Notes under the pieces: model-generated
The model's input: only the letters and a program-made list of their open reading frames with translations
Database searches by the model: none
Told to the model about the DNA's origin: nothing
Position numbers and translations under genes: made by a program
NCBI GenBank assembly: GCA_024405435.1
Contig: JAKSOU010000025.1
Coordinates: 1 to 37,331 of the forward strand
Direction: 5' to 3'
DNA: 37,331 nucleotides
DNA from: Akkermansia sp.
GTDB taxonomy: Bacteria; Verrucomicrobiota; Verrucomicrobiia; Verrucomicrobiales; Akkermansiaceae
Shown here: in pieces, positions 23,627-31,773 of the stretch
How positions within the stretch are numbered: the first letter of the stretch is position 1
Layout of the letters: every line of letters starts with the position of its first letter

Positions 23627-25765
23627 ATGGAAAAGCCCCATAGAAGCAATCGCCTTTCCGGTACCTGGTGCGGCCGCGCTGCAGGCATCCTGCTGGTTGT
23701 CGTCTGGCTGGTGTCCATGAGCACCGTGAACGCGGATGCGTATTCCTACCTGCCGGTGCTGGCGGGCCTGGTGCTGGCGGTTCTGCTGGGCGTGTGCGGC
23801 TTGCTGTGCGGCGGCAGGGTGGTGGCGCTGCGGTGGCTGGGCTGGGTCTCCCTGGCGGTGGGCGCCTATTTCCTGGTTCGCAGCGCGTGCAGCAGCTGCG
23901 TGGTGGACTCCTGGCGGGAATGCGGGCTCATCTGCGGTTGTTTCGTGTATTACGCGGCCGGCATGCTGGTGGCGCAGAACGACCGGGCCAAGGGCATCGG
24001 CGCCGTGCTCACCGTGGCGCTGCTGCTCAACATGGCCGCGTTTTTCGTTGCCAAGGTGCCGGGGGCGTGCCCTGAGTGGTTCGGGCGGCCCTCCGCTGGC
24101 CTGGGCGGACGCGCCAGCCTACCCACCACCCTGTATGTGTACAAGAATTTTGCGGGCATGTTCCTGATGCTCTGCGGCGCGCTGCCGGTAATGCGCCTGC
24201 TGTGGACCGCGCCGCGCAAGTGGTACGTGTGGCTCATGGCGCTGGTGGGAATGTGCGGCGTTGCACTCTCGTTCTACTGCGATACACGCTCCGTGATGCT
24301 GATGCTGCCGCTGATTGTCTTTCTGGGATTGGCGCTGTGGCTGGTCTTCCACGTCTATTCCGAGCGCAAGGTGGGCTGGGGCGGCTTTGTGGTGGCGGCC
24401 GTGCTGGTGGCCGCCGTCTGTGTGGCCGGGTATGAATTCTTCGTCGGCGGAAACTGGATGGCCGCCGTTTCCCAAATTGATTCCCACCTGCGCTTCTATA
24501 TCTGGGAGCTGGTTTGTTCCGTTTCGGCGGATGCCCCGGCCTGGGGCCACGGCGCCTCCTCCGCCGGTTGGATGATCACCCCGCTTTTCAACGAGTGGCA
24601 GTGGCCCAACTTCGCACACAACGAGTACCTGCAGGCTTGGTGCGATTACGGCCTCATCGGCTTGGGCTGCATGGTGTTCGTCATTGTCGCGCACTTGATC
24701 GCCGGCTTGCGCACCATGGCCTCGGAGTTCGTCTCCCCCGCCCGCCGCGTGAAGGCGGGCATGGCCATCATCACCCTGGGCAGCCTGGCCTGCTGCGCGG
24801 CCCTGGATTTCGTGTGGCATGATTTCTCCCTGGCCGCCATGACTGCCTTCGCATGCGGCCTGCTGGCCTCCCCCTTCCCCAAGAGCAGGGAAAGCCTGTT
24901 CTCCGGCCGCAACTGGGCGCAGGGTAGCAATGCCGGGTTTGTGCCGGTGAAGGTGCAGGGGCGCTTCGGCACATGCCTGCAGGCCGCGGTGTGGCTGGGG
25001 GTGGCCGCTTTCTGCGTGAGCCTGGCCCCCCGCCTCTGGCCCGCCTGGAAAGCCCAGTGGAAGTACAATGAGCTGGTCCACACCGACAATGAACTGGCCC
25101 GCATCGGCGATGAACAGTCGGACGCCTTGAGATTGAAGAACCACGCCGCCCGCCACGCCCTGCTGGCGGAGATTCTGGAATCCTACCCGGAATCCCGCCT
25201 GGTGGACGAGTTCTTCCGCGTGATGTCCTCCGGGGAAACCCTGGAGCAGCGCGAGCATGTGATACGCCTGGCCCTGCAGGGCAATCCCCGCCAGCTTTTC
25301 ATGGTGCCCATACTGGTGGACAACCTCATGGCGCAGCAGCGCAACGAGGAGGCGGAAATCCTCATGCGCCGCATGTACCCCGGTGATGGCCTGCCCAACT
25401 GCATGCTCAACAACTGGGCCTCATATTACATCCTGAACCTGCTGGAGTGGGGGCAGAACGAAATGCTTGCCGGGCGCATCGCGCGCGCCTACTCCATGAT
25501 GGAGTACGCCTTCAATATCTCCAGACACAAGCAGCATGATATCGATTTCCTGCTCAGGTACCGCTTCGGCGAGCAGCCCTGGGCGGACTACGGCGGCGTG
25601 AAGCCCAACCTGCAGCCTTTCCTGAAGGCCCGCAGGGGCGATGTTGCACTCTTCCGCAACTTGAAGCTGGAAAAGGACGATTCCTGGCAGCAGCCCCTGG
25701 AGCCTGGCGGCAAGCCCGCCCTCTACCGCGCCCGGCAGGAACCGCCCCGCAAGGAGGGGAAATAG
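23627..25765 (+). CDS. O-antigen ligase/polymerase-like (Wzy_C) membrane protein with C-terminal helical repeats
   Basis: A 712-residue inner-membrane protein with about 11-12 hydrophobic segments in residues 15-480. WaaL-type features are present: an Arg in the large periplasmic loop (SHLRFYIWE, ~289) and the conserved NFAHNEYLQAWCDYGLIG (His331). Enzymes of this class join polysaccharide or sugars from undecaprenyl diphosphate to lipid A core, polymerise O-units or glycosylate proteins. After the last membrane helix the chain continues ~220 residues as TPR-like helices (LVDEFFRVMSSGETLEQREH, MLAGRIARAYSMMEYAF). This tail resembles that of PglL-type and Wzy_C_2 proteins. The ATG at 23627 is fixed by the upstream promoter. 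Confidence 0.85.
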   Translation: MEKPHRSNRLSGTWCGRAAGILLVVVWLVSMSTVNADAYSYLPVLAGLVLAVLLGVCGLLCGGRVVALRWLGWVSLAVGAYFLVRSACSSCVVDSWRECGLICGCFVYYAAGMLVAQNDRAKGIGAVLTVALLLNMAAFFVAKVPGACPEWFGRPSAGLGGRASLPTTLYVYKNFAGMFLMLCGALPVMRLLWTAPRKWYVWLMALVGMCGVALSFYCDTRSVMLMLPLIVFLGLALWLVFHVYSERKVGWGGFVVAAVLVAAVCVAGYEFFVGGNWMAAVSQIDSHLRFYIWELVCSVSADAPAWGHGASSAGWMITPLFNEWQWPNFAHNEYLQAWCDYGLIGLGCMVFVIVAHLIAGLRTMASEFVSPARRVKAGMAIITLGSLACCAALDFVWHDFSLAAMTAFACGLLASPFPKSRESLFSGRNWAQGSNAGFVPVKVQGRFGTCLQAAVWLGVAAFCVSLAPRLWPAWKAQWKYNELVHTDNELARIGDEQSDALRLKNHAARHALLAEILESYPESRLVDEFFRVMSSGETLEQREHVIRLALQGNPRQLFMVPILVDNLMAQQRNEEAEILMRRMYPGDGLPNCMLNNWASYYILNLLEWGQNEMLAGRIARAYSMMEYAFNISRHKQHDIDFLLRYRFGEQPWADYGGVKPNLQPFLKARRGDVALFRNLKLEKDDSWQQPLEPGGKPALYRARQEPPRKEGK

Positions 25766-25797
25766 ATGCCATGCATGCAGACTTTCCCCGGTTTTTC
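25756..25797 (+). terminator. Terminator after the ligase-like gene
   Basis: GGGGAAA (25756-25762) pairs with TTTCCCC (25783-25789) and is followed by GGTTTTTC. The first arm overlaps the stop codon region. The loop contains a further palindrome (ATGCAT). Confidence 0.65.
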
Positions 25798-25829
25798 GCA
25801 AAAAAAATCGCTCCGTTTGCGTTTTCCGC

Positions 25830-25857
25830 TTGCCATGCCCTCCCAAAAGTGCATAAT
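25830..25857 (+). promoter_or_regulatory. Promoter of the proline-rich protein gene
   Basis: TTGCCA (25830-25835), 16-bp spacer, CATAAT (25852-25857), with a 43-nt gap to the ATG at 25901. Confidence 0.55.
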
Positions 25858-25900
25858 ATAGGAAACGCGCAAACCGCGCCCACTAGACTTTACTAACATT

Positions 25901-26554
25901 ATGAGCACGCCTCCACCTCCGCCCGCAGCACCGCGCCCCGTTCCCCCGGCAGCGCCCACACCCGTTTCCGCACCCAAGCCCCCCGCAGCTCCCGGGGCTC
26001 CGGCTGCACCCCGTCTCACCCCCACGGTCCCGCTGAGCGTGCCCGCCAAGCCCACGGCCCCGCGTCTCACCCCCACCGTGCCGTTGAGCGTGCCCACCAA
26101 GCCTGTGGCTCCCAAGCCCACGGTGCCGCTGAGCGTGCCCGGCAAGCCCGCCGCCCCTGCGGCAACCCCGGCCACCACCCCGGCAACCCCGGCCGCCAAG
26201 CCCAGCCCCACGGTCTCCATGCCCACCGCCACGGTGCCGCTGGCCAAGCCCGCCGCCTCCACCATGCCCGCAGGCTTCACCAAGCCCGCAGGCTTCAGCC
26301 GCCCCGCGGCCGTGGAGGAGGATGACACCCCCACCCCCACTTGGCTGATTGTGGCCTCTTGGATCGGCGTGGTCGTCATGCTTGTCTTCTGCTACCAGCA
26401 GTTCGTGATTGACCAGCACATCGAGCGCGCCTTCGAGCCCGTCTTCGGCTGGCCCGCAGACGCCACCGCCGTGGAGGCCACCGCCGATGACGAGGGCGCC
26501 GATGCCGCCGCAACCGAGGAAAGCTCCTCCGAGGAGGAAGAGGAGGAAGAGTAA
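25901..26554 (+). CDS. Proline-rich repeat protein with one membrane helix and acidic tail
   Basis: A 217-residue protein of unknown function. The first ~135 residues are Pro/Ala/Lys-rich and open with five prolines at residues 4-8. Within them, [24 protein letters not shown] and [12 protein letters not shown] are tandem repeats, with later degenerate TVPL copies. A single membrane helix lies at ~146-164 ([18 protein letters not shown]). The tail is acidic and ends in [10 protein letters not shown]. With basic residues before the helix, the Pro-rich part is probably cytoplasmic and the acidic tail periplasmic. The repeated Thr-Val-Pro-Leu could be a phosphorylation or docking motif, which is speculation. 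It lies 41 nt before thioredoxin. Confidence 0.8.
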   Translation: MSTPPPPPAAPRPVPPAAPTPVSAPKPPAAPGAPAAPRLTPTVPLSVPAKPTAPRLTPTVPLSVPTKPVAPKPTVPLSVPGKPAAPAATPATTPATPAAKPSPTVSMPTATVPLAKPAASTMPAGFTKPAGFSRPAAVEEDDTPTPTWLIVASWIGVVVMLVFCYQQFVIDQHIERAFEPVFGWPADATAVEATADDEGADAAATEESSSEEEEEEE

Positions 26555-26595
26555 CCTTTGAACAATCCGGCGCCCCCGCGCGTCTGATAGGTACC

Positions 26596-26919
26596 ATGGC
26601 ACTCCAAATTACAGAAAGCAACTTCGAGGAGGAAGTCCTCAAGTCCCCCGTCCCCGTCCTGGTGGATTTCTGGGCCACATGGTGCGGCCCCTGCAAGATG
26701 ATCTCCCCGGTGGTGGACCAAATCGCCACGGAAATGGCCGGCACCGCCAAGGTGGGCAAGGCCAACGTGGACGAGGGCGGCAACCAGAACCTCGCCTCCC
26801 GCTTCGGCATCCGCACCATCCCAACGCTCCTCTTCTTCAAGAACGGCGAGCTGGTGGACACCATCGTGGGCGCCACTTCCAAGGACAACATCGTGGCGCG
26901 CCTCCGCGCCTGCATGTGA
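26596..26919 (+). CDS. trxA: Thioredoxin
   Basis: A 107-residue cytoplasmic dithiol-disulfide oxidoreductase. The active site is WCGPC (Cys30, Cys33) in [20 protein letters not shown]. The cis-proline is in [16 protein letters not shown], and GATSKDNI follows as in classical Trx. Length and motif order match E. coli TrxA; there is no signal peptide. It lies 41 nt after the proline-rich gene, likely cotranscribed from 25830, and ends at a strong terminator. Confidence is very high. Confidence 0.96.
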   Translation: MALQITESNFEEEVLKSPVPVLVDFWATWCGPCKMISPVVDQIATEMAGTAKVGKANVDEGGNQNLASRFGIRTIPTLLFFKNGELVDTIVGATSKDNIVARLRACM

Positions 26920-26940
26920 ACCGGGATTCCCCTTAAGCCA

Positions 26941-26976
26941 AGCCACCGTACGGTATGCCGTGACGGTGGCTTTTTT
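26941..26976 (+). terminator. Rho-independent terminator of trxA
   Basis: AGCCACCGT (26941-26949) pairs with ACGGTGGCT (26963-26971), followed by a run of six T (26971-26976). Its T-run ends only 27 nt before the first metzincin start codon, so it could also act as a leader attenuator for that gene. Confidence 0.85.
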
Positions 26977-27003
26977 CTAGGCAACTTTCAATCTTTCCAC
27001 ACC

Positions 27004-28221
27004 ATGAACACCAAGACAACAATTATCGGCGCCGCGCTGGCGGCCATGCTGCCGCTCACCGCATCCGCCGTGGACATCCCGCAGCATTTCTCCCAAGAAG
27101 CCAAGGCCAAGCTGGCGGACAGCATCCAGCTTGCCCCCACGGAACACCAGCTCAATATCGTCTATTTCCACGGGAACGATGTCGAGCCGGCCAAGGACTA
27201 TGAGCGCCGGCTCAGCGAGCTGTTTGTCTACCTGCAGCAGTTCTATGCCAGGGAGATGTCCCGCAACGGCTTCGGCCCCCGCTCTTTCGGCCTGAGCATG
27301 CTGCCCAACGGCAACGTGGACATCATCACCATCCAGGGCAGCCTGCCCCACAAGGAGTACCCGTACAGCGGCGGCCACGGCAAGGTGCAGCGGGAGGTCG
27401 CAGCCTACTTTGCCGCCCACCCGGAGAAGAGGCGCAGCCACCACACCCTGATTCTTATGCCCACCTGGCATGATGCCGAGTACAGCGACGCCAACCCCGG
27501 CGGCGTGCCCTTCTACGGCGTGGGCCAGACCTGCTACGCCCTGGACTACGCGGATTTCGACCTGCGCCACCTGGGGCAAGACACGCCGCAGGGGCACCTG
27601 CTCACCAAGTGGTTCGGCGGCATGGCCCATGAGCTGGGCCACGGCCTCAACCTGCCGCACAACAACGGCACCGCGCAGGAGATGAAGGAGCTCGGCACGC
27701 CGCTCATGGGCGCCGGCAACTACACCTTCGGCATGCGGCCCACCTATCTCACCAAGGCCACCTGCCGCATTCTCGACCGCTCGGAAACCTTCGCCCCCGT
27801 CGGCGACAACACCGCCTTCTACGCCTCCAACAGCCCCGTGACGGTGGAGAACCCGCAGCTGAAGATGAAGGACGGCGCGCTGGTGCTCCGATTCCGCGCC
27901 GATGGCAATTTCAAGCATGTGAACGCCTACATCCAGGATGCCCCCTTTGCCGTGAACCAGGATTACGAGAAGGTGGCCTTCACTGATGTGAAGCGCAAGA
28001 ACGGCGAGTGCCTCCTGCGCATCCCCCTGGATGCCATCGCCGCGCTGGACGGCGCCAAGGAGCTGCGCGGGGAAAAGGCGCAGAAGGGCGTCGGCGGCAT
28101 TGATCTCGTCTTTGTCCAGCTGGACGGCACCCGCTACACCTGCCGCGTCACCTTCAACTGGGCGGATATCACCGCCAAGGGCACGCCTTTCATCGAGGTG
28201 AAATCCTTCAAGGGCTGCTAA
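27004..28221 (+). CDS. Secreted metzincin-type zinc metalloprotease (copy 1)
   Basis: A 405-residue exported protein with a signal peptide (residues 1-22). The catalytic motif HELGHGLNLPH gives His209, Glu210, His213 and His219, the HEXXHXXXXXH metzincin site, and Met235 (TPLMGAGNY) is placed like the Met-turn. The domain before it (residues ~47-205) includes NIVYFHGNDV and NVDIITIQGSLPH. Residues ~270-405 form a probable beta-sandwich (VNAYIQDAPFAVNQDYEKV, IDLVFVQLDGTRYTCRVTF). I cannot place it in a named peptidase family. The site differs from M60-like mucinases (HEXXH plus Glu). A secreted protease in a gut-type organism could target host or mucus protein, which is inference. Confidence 0.85.
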   Translation: MNTKTTIIGAALAAMLPLTASAVDIPQHFSQEAKAKLADSIQLAPTEHQLNIVYFHGNDVEPAKDYERRLSELFVYLQQFYAREMSRNGFGPRSFGLSMLPNGNVDIITIQGSLPHKEYPYSGGHGKVQREVAAYFAAHPEKRRSHHTLILMPTWHDAEYSDANPGGVPFYGVGQTCYALDYADFDLRHLGQDTPQGHLLTKWFGGMAHELGHGLNLPHNNGTAQEMKELGTPLMGAGNYTFGMRPTYLTKATCRILDRSETFAPVGDNTAFYASNSPVTVENPQLKMKDGALVLRFRADGNFKHVNAYIQDAPFAVNQDYEKVAFTDVKRKNGECLLRIPLDAIAALDGAKELRGEKAQKGVGGIDLVFVQLDGTRYTCRVTFNWADITAKGTPFIEVKSFKGC

Positions 28222-28242
28222 CCTTCACCCATCATTCTCACC

Positions 28243-29454
28243 ATGAACACCAAGACCATATTATCCATCACCGCACTGGCGGCCATGCTGCCGCTTTCCT
28301 CATCCGCCGTGGACATTCCGCAGAACTTCTCGGAAGGCGCCAAGGCCAAGCTGGCGGGCAGCATTGAGCTCGCCCCCAGCGAGCACCAGCTCAACATCGT
28401 CTACTTCTACGGCTGCGATTTCCAGCCCGCCAGGGACCATGAGCGCCGCCTCAGCGAGCTGTTCACCTACGTGCAGCAGTTCTACGGACAGGCCATGCAG
28501 AGGTACGGCTTCGGCGCGCGTTCCTTCGGCCTGCCCATCCTCCCCAACGGCAACGTGGACATCATCACCATCAAGGGCAAGCTCCCCCACAAGGACTACC
28601 CCTACAACGGCGGCCACGGCAAGGTGCAGGCCGAACTCGCGGAATACTTCGCCGCCCACCCGGAGAAGCACCGCAGCGGCCACACTTTCATCCTCATGCC
28701 CACCTGGCTTGACGACAAGTTCAGCGACGAGAACCCCGGCGGCGTGCCCTACTACGGCGTGGGCAAAACCGCCTTCGCCATGGACTACGGTGATTTCGAC
28801 CTCCAGTACCTGGGGGACGACACGCCCAAGGGCCGCCTGCTCACCAAGTACCTGGGCGGGCTCGCCCATGAGCTCGGCCACGCCCTGAACCTGCCGCACA
28901 ACAACGGAACCCCGGACCAAAACAAGGCCATGGGCACCCCGCTCATGAACGCCGGAAACTACACCTTCGGCATGAAGCCCACCTATCTCACCAAGGCTTC
29001 CTGCAAGATTCTGGACACCTCCGAGACCTTCGCACCCAAGGGCTGCAAGACCGTTTTCTATACCTCGCAGCAGGACGTGAAGGTGACCGACCAGGAGCTC
29101 ACGCTGGAGAACGGCGACACGCTGGTGTTCAAGTTCCACACCAACGCCAAGTTCAAGTGCGTGAACGCCTATATCCAGGATGCCCCCTTCGCCGTGAACG
29201 AGGACTATGAGAAGGTGGTGTTCGACAAGGTGGAGCGCGATGCCGCGGATCCCACCCTGTACACCGTCCGCATGCCGTTGAAGGACATTGCCAGCCTCAA
29301 GGGCGTGCAGCAGCGCGCCGGCGTGGGCGGGATCGACCTCGTTTTCGTGGAGGAGGAAGGCTCGCGCCACAGCTACCGCGTGCAGTTCGACTGGAGCGCC
29401 ATCACCCCGCAGGGCACCCCCCTGCGCGATATCATCCACTTCAAGGGCTGCTGA
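28243..29454 (+). CDS. Secreted metzincin-type zinc metalloprotease (copy 2)
   Basis: A 403-residue tandem paralogue of the previous gene, 21 nt downstream and so cotranscribed. The signal peptide starts identically (MNTKT). The catalytic residues fall at exactly the same numbers: His209-Glu210-His213-His219 in HELGHALNLPH and Met235 in TPLMNAGNY. The two proteins share the sequence NVDIITI, FAAHPEK and YLTKA blocks, and diverge most in the middle of the pre-catalytic region and in the C-terminal domain, where this copy has extra Cys. The pair probably arose by local duplication and may differ in substrate. It ends near a hairpin shared with the convergent exbD gene. Confidence 0.85.
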   Translation: MNTKTILSITALAAMLPLSSSAVDIPQNFSEGAKAKLAGSIELAPSEHQLNIVYFYGCDFQPARDHERRLSELFTYVQQFYGQAMQRYGFGARSFGLPILPNGNVDIITIKGKLPHKDYPYNGGHGKVQAELAEYFAAHPEKHRSGHTFILMPTWLDDKFSDENPGGVPYYGVGKTAFAMDYGDFDLQYLGDDTPKGRLLTKYLGGLAHELGHALNLPHNNGTPDQNKAMGTPLMNAGNYTFGMKPTYLTKASCKILDTSETFAPKGCKTVFYTSQQDVKVTDQELTLENGDTLVFKFHTNAKFKCVNAYIQDAPFAVNEDYEKVVFDKVERDAADPTLYTVRMPLKDIASLKGVQQRAGVGGIDLVFVEEEGSRHSYRVQFDWSAITPQGTPLRDIIHFKGC

Positions 29455-29481
29455 TGCATCACCCCTGCAGGCATTTGCCGA

Positions 29482-29515
29482 AAAGCCCCGCGCGGTTCCT
29501 GCCGCGCAGGGCTTT
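29482..29515. terminator. Terminator between metzincins and exbD
   Basis: A 14-bp stem with one mismatch, 29482-29495 pairing with 29502-29515, and a 6-nt loop. The minus strand ends in TTTT, the plus strand in TTTG, so it can serve both converging units. Confidence 0.75.
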
Positions 29516-29535
29516 GTCGATAATGGGCGGCGCGC

Positions 29536-29958
29536 CTATTCCGCGGCGCGCACATCGATGCGCACGGGCACTTCCTCCACGCTCAGCCCGGCGGCGGAAA
29601 GCTTGTCCATCACCTCGATGAAGCGGCCCATGGAGGCCCCCGTGGCGGCGGACACCTGCACGTGTGCGTTCGGGTTCTGCCGCACCAGCTCCTTCACCGC
29701 CGCCTCCAGGTGCGCGGCGGGTATCACCTTCCCGTTGAACGCCAGCGAGCCGTCGTCCGCCACCTCCAGCAGGATGTCGTCCGCGTTGCCCACGGTGCCC
29801 GCCAGGCTGTGCGTTTGCGGCAGGTTGAGCGGCAGCACGTTCACCTGGTGCTTGATTTCCGTGTGCACGATGAAGAAGATGAGCAGGATGGTCAGGATGT
29901 CCAGCATGGGGACAATCGGGATGCCCTGCGCGGCGCTTTTCCTTGTGTAGATGGTCAT
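29536..29958 (-). CDS. exbD: ExbD/TolR biopolymer transport protein
   Basis: A 140-residue inner-membrane protein of the Ton/Tol motor. A short cytoplasmic N-terminus is followed by one helix with the conserved Asp20 (PMLDILTILLIFFIV), which carries protons, and a periplasmic domain with VEVADDGSLAFNGKVIP-type pattern. The start at 29958 (MTIYTRKSAAQG) gives a family-typical length; a longer in-frame extension upstream overlaps exbB and is rejected. It begins 8 nt after the exbB stop as the last gene of the alr-tonB-exbB-exbD cluster. Confidence 0.9.
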   Translation of the reverse strand: MTIYTRKSAAQGIPIVPMLDILTILLIFFIVHTEIKHQVNVLPLNLPQTHSLAGTVGNADDILLEVADDGSLAFNGKVIPAAHLEAAVKELVRQNPNAHVQVSAATGASMGRFIEVMDKLSAAGLSVEEVPVRIDVRAAE

Positions 29959-29966
29959 GGCGCGGG

Positions 29967-30554
29967 TCAGTGTTGGTTGCGGCGGGCCAGGATGTCGGTG
30001 AAGGCCTCGTTGATGCGCGCGGCGCGGTGCTCCAGGCGGCGCTCGAAGCCCGTGAGGGCAATCACGCCCGGCACGGCGATGGCCAGGCCGAAGATGGTGG
30101 TGTAGAGCGCCTTGGAGATGCCCAGCGCAATGCCCTCCTGCGCCTCCGGCGTGCCGAACACGCCGAAGATGTCCACCAGGCCCCAGGCGGTGCCCAGGAT
30201 GCCGAGCATGGGGGCCACGCTGGTGACCACGCTGATGGCGGCCAGCCCCGCGCGGCCGGTGTCGATGACCAGGCGCAGCCGGCTCTCCACCTGGGATGCC
30301 AGGGCGGCGGGGTCCTGCTGCGGTGCGGTGAGGGCTTGCACGGCCACGGTGTCCAGCGCGTTGCCGCGGGCGCGGCAGCTCTCCGCGCATTCACTCGGCG
30401 CCAGCGTGTGCAGGTCGCGCAGTGTGCGCCTCCACCCGCACCCGGCGAAGAGCCAGTGGTAGATGATGGCGGCTATCAGGATGACGGAGCAGGCGAGCAG
30501 CGGGTAGCCGAAGGGTTGGCAGGCCTGGAAGAATTGGTTGATGGTGTCTGGCAT
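29967..30554 (-). CDS. exbB: ExbB/TolQ/MotA-family proton channel protein
   Basis: A 195-residue inner-membrane protein. Three helices are visible: near the N-terminus (YPLLACSVILIAAIIYHWLF), around ISVVTSVAPMLGILGTAWGL, and around LGISKALYTTIFGLAIAVP. The family signature APMLGILGTAWGLVDIF is clear. With ExbD it forms the proton-driven motor that energises TonB at outer-membrane transporters. It lies between tonB (18-nt gap) and exbD (8-nt gap). The length is typical of compact ExbB proteins. Confidence 0.92.
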   Translation of the reverse strand: MPDTINQFFQACQPFGYPLLACSVILIAAIIYHWLFAGCGWRRTLRDLHTLAPSECAESCRARGNALDTVAVQALTAPQQDPAALASQVESRLRLVIDTGRAGLAAISVVTSVAPMLGILGTAWGLVDIFGVFGTPEAQEGIALGISKALYTTIFGLAIAVPGVIALTGFERRLEHRAARINEAFTDILARRNQH

Positions 30555-30572
30555 GGTTGTTTTCTGGGTTGG

Positions 30573-31748
30573 TTAGTCGAAGTTGAAGTCGAAGATGAGT
30601 TCCAGCTTGTCGCCGGAGAAGGTATTCTGCACGGCGGCGGGCATGGGCGGCAGGGAGGCGCTGCGGATGGCCGCAAACGTGAACGATTGCTGGCTCACGC
30701 TTGCACCGCGGCGGTTGATGAGGTCCATGTTCGCGATGCTGCCGTTGCGCAGCAGGCGCAGGCTGATGGTGATGCGGCCGGGGATGATGTCGCCGCAGTG
30801 CTCGTCGCACTCGCGGTACCAGTGGTAGGCGATGCGGCGGTAGATTTCCGCCTCGTACTCGCCGCGCGGGGTGGCCTCCACGTTGAGTGCGGCGTGGCGG
30901 CCGATGGTGTAGTGCCCGGTGCTGCGGGTGCGGTTCTCGTTGGTGCGGAAGCCCTCCGGCTGCATGTGGTCCGCCAGCGAGGGGTCGTAGTACACGGCGG
31001 GCGCGCTGCGCTTGCGCTGCGGCTGCAGCATTTCCGGGTTGTCGCCCGTGGCGTCCGGCAGCCCGGTGCGCGCCGCGTGCATCTCCACCGGGCTCGTGCT
31101 GGGCATGTCCGCGGGGTTGAGCCGCAGCCCAAGCTCGTCGTCGCTCTCCGTGGCGGGGTGTACAGTGAGCGCGCCCTGCTGCACCAGGTCCATGGCGTCC
31201 ACGCCGGGTTCCCTGGCGGGGTTCTCGGAGGGTTGGGGCGTGCCGGGCGCGGGCTCCTGCGCCTCCTGCGCCAGGGTGTCCTGCGTGTCCATCTGCGGCG
31301 CGGGCCGGGAGGGCGCGGTCTCGCGCTTGCCCTCGTGCTTCAGGTCGCCGTCCTGCCGCGTTTCGTCGAAGGTGACCATCTCCTCCTGCTCGCGGCCGGT
31401 CATGGCGGGTGCCTCGCGGTCCGCCAGCTTGTCGCGGGAGTCGGGATCGCTGGCGGCGCGGGAATCGCGGTTGCCCTCGAACTCCGGGCGCTCCGGGGCC
31501 ACTTGCGGCACATCCGGGTTGGTCTTCACCACCGCGCGCTCCTTCTGTTCATCCGGTGGCGCGGGCGCGGGCTTCTCCTTTTGGCGCACCACCTTCACCA
31601 GGCGCGTGGCGTGCGTCTGATGTGCGCGGCGCGGGTGCTCGGGACGCGGTATCTGCAGCGCCAGCCACGCCAGCCCCACATGCACCAGCAGGGAAAGCAG
31701 CACGCAGAGTGCAACGGCGTGCACGCGCCCTGGTCTCTGCATGCTCAT
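30573..31748 (-). CDS. tonB: TonB-family energy transducer
   Basis: A 391-residue protein anchored by one N-terminal helix (VHAVALCVLLSLLVHVGLAWLAL). A long charged and Pro-rich periplasmic spacer (~30-285) follows, and a C-terminal domain (~300-391) with EAEIYRRIAYHWYRECDEHC, ITISLRLLRNGSIANMDL and a closing LELIFDFNF. The beta-alpha-beta layout fits TonB/TolA C-terminal domains. The spacer is much longer than in E. coli TonB, suggesting a wide periplasm or TolA-like role. Two ATG codons (31748, 31742) are possible starts. It begins 25 nt after the alr stop. Confidence 0.82.
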   Translation of the reverse strand: MSMQRPGRVHAVALCVLLSLLVHVGLAWLALQIPRPEHPRRAHQTHATRLVKVVRQKEKPAPAPPDEQKERAVVKTNPDVPQVAPERPEFEGNRDSRAASDPDSRDKLADREAPAMTGREQEEMVTFDETRQDGDLKHEGKRETAPSRPAPQMDTQDTLAQEAQEPAPGTPQPSENPAREPGVDAMDLVQQGALTVHPATESDDELGLRLNPADMPSTSPVEMHAARTGLPDATGDNPEMLQPQRKRSAPAVYYDPSLADHMQPEGFRTNENRTRSTGHYTIGRHAALNVEATPRGEYEAEIYRRIAYHWYRECDEHCGDIIPGRITISLRLLRNGSIANMDLINRRGASVSQQSFTFAAIRSASLPPMPAAVQNTFSGDKLELIFDFNFD

Positions 31749-31773
31749 ACGCGCGGATGGGGGTGGCGTTGCA

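Noticed and set aside
23534..23641. Longer N-terminus for the GT4-like protein
   Set aside because: It would overlap the divergent ligase gene start and promoter, and the fold begins cleanly at MKIVLALTDQ.
27004..29454. M60-like mucinase, as known in Akkermansia
   Set aside because: The zinc motif is HEXXHXXXXXH with a Met-turn, not the M60 HEXXH plus distant Glu.
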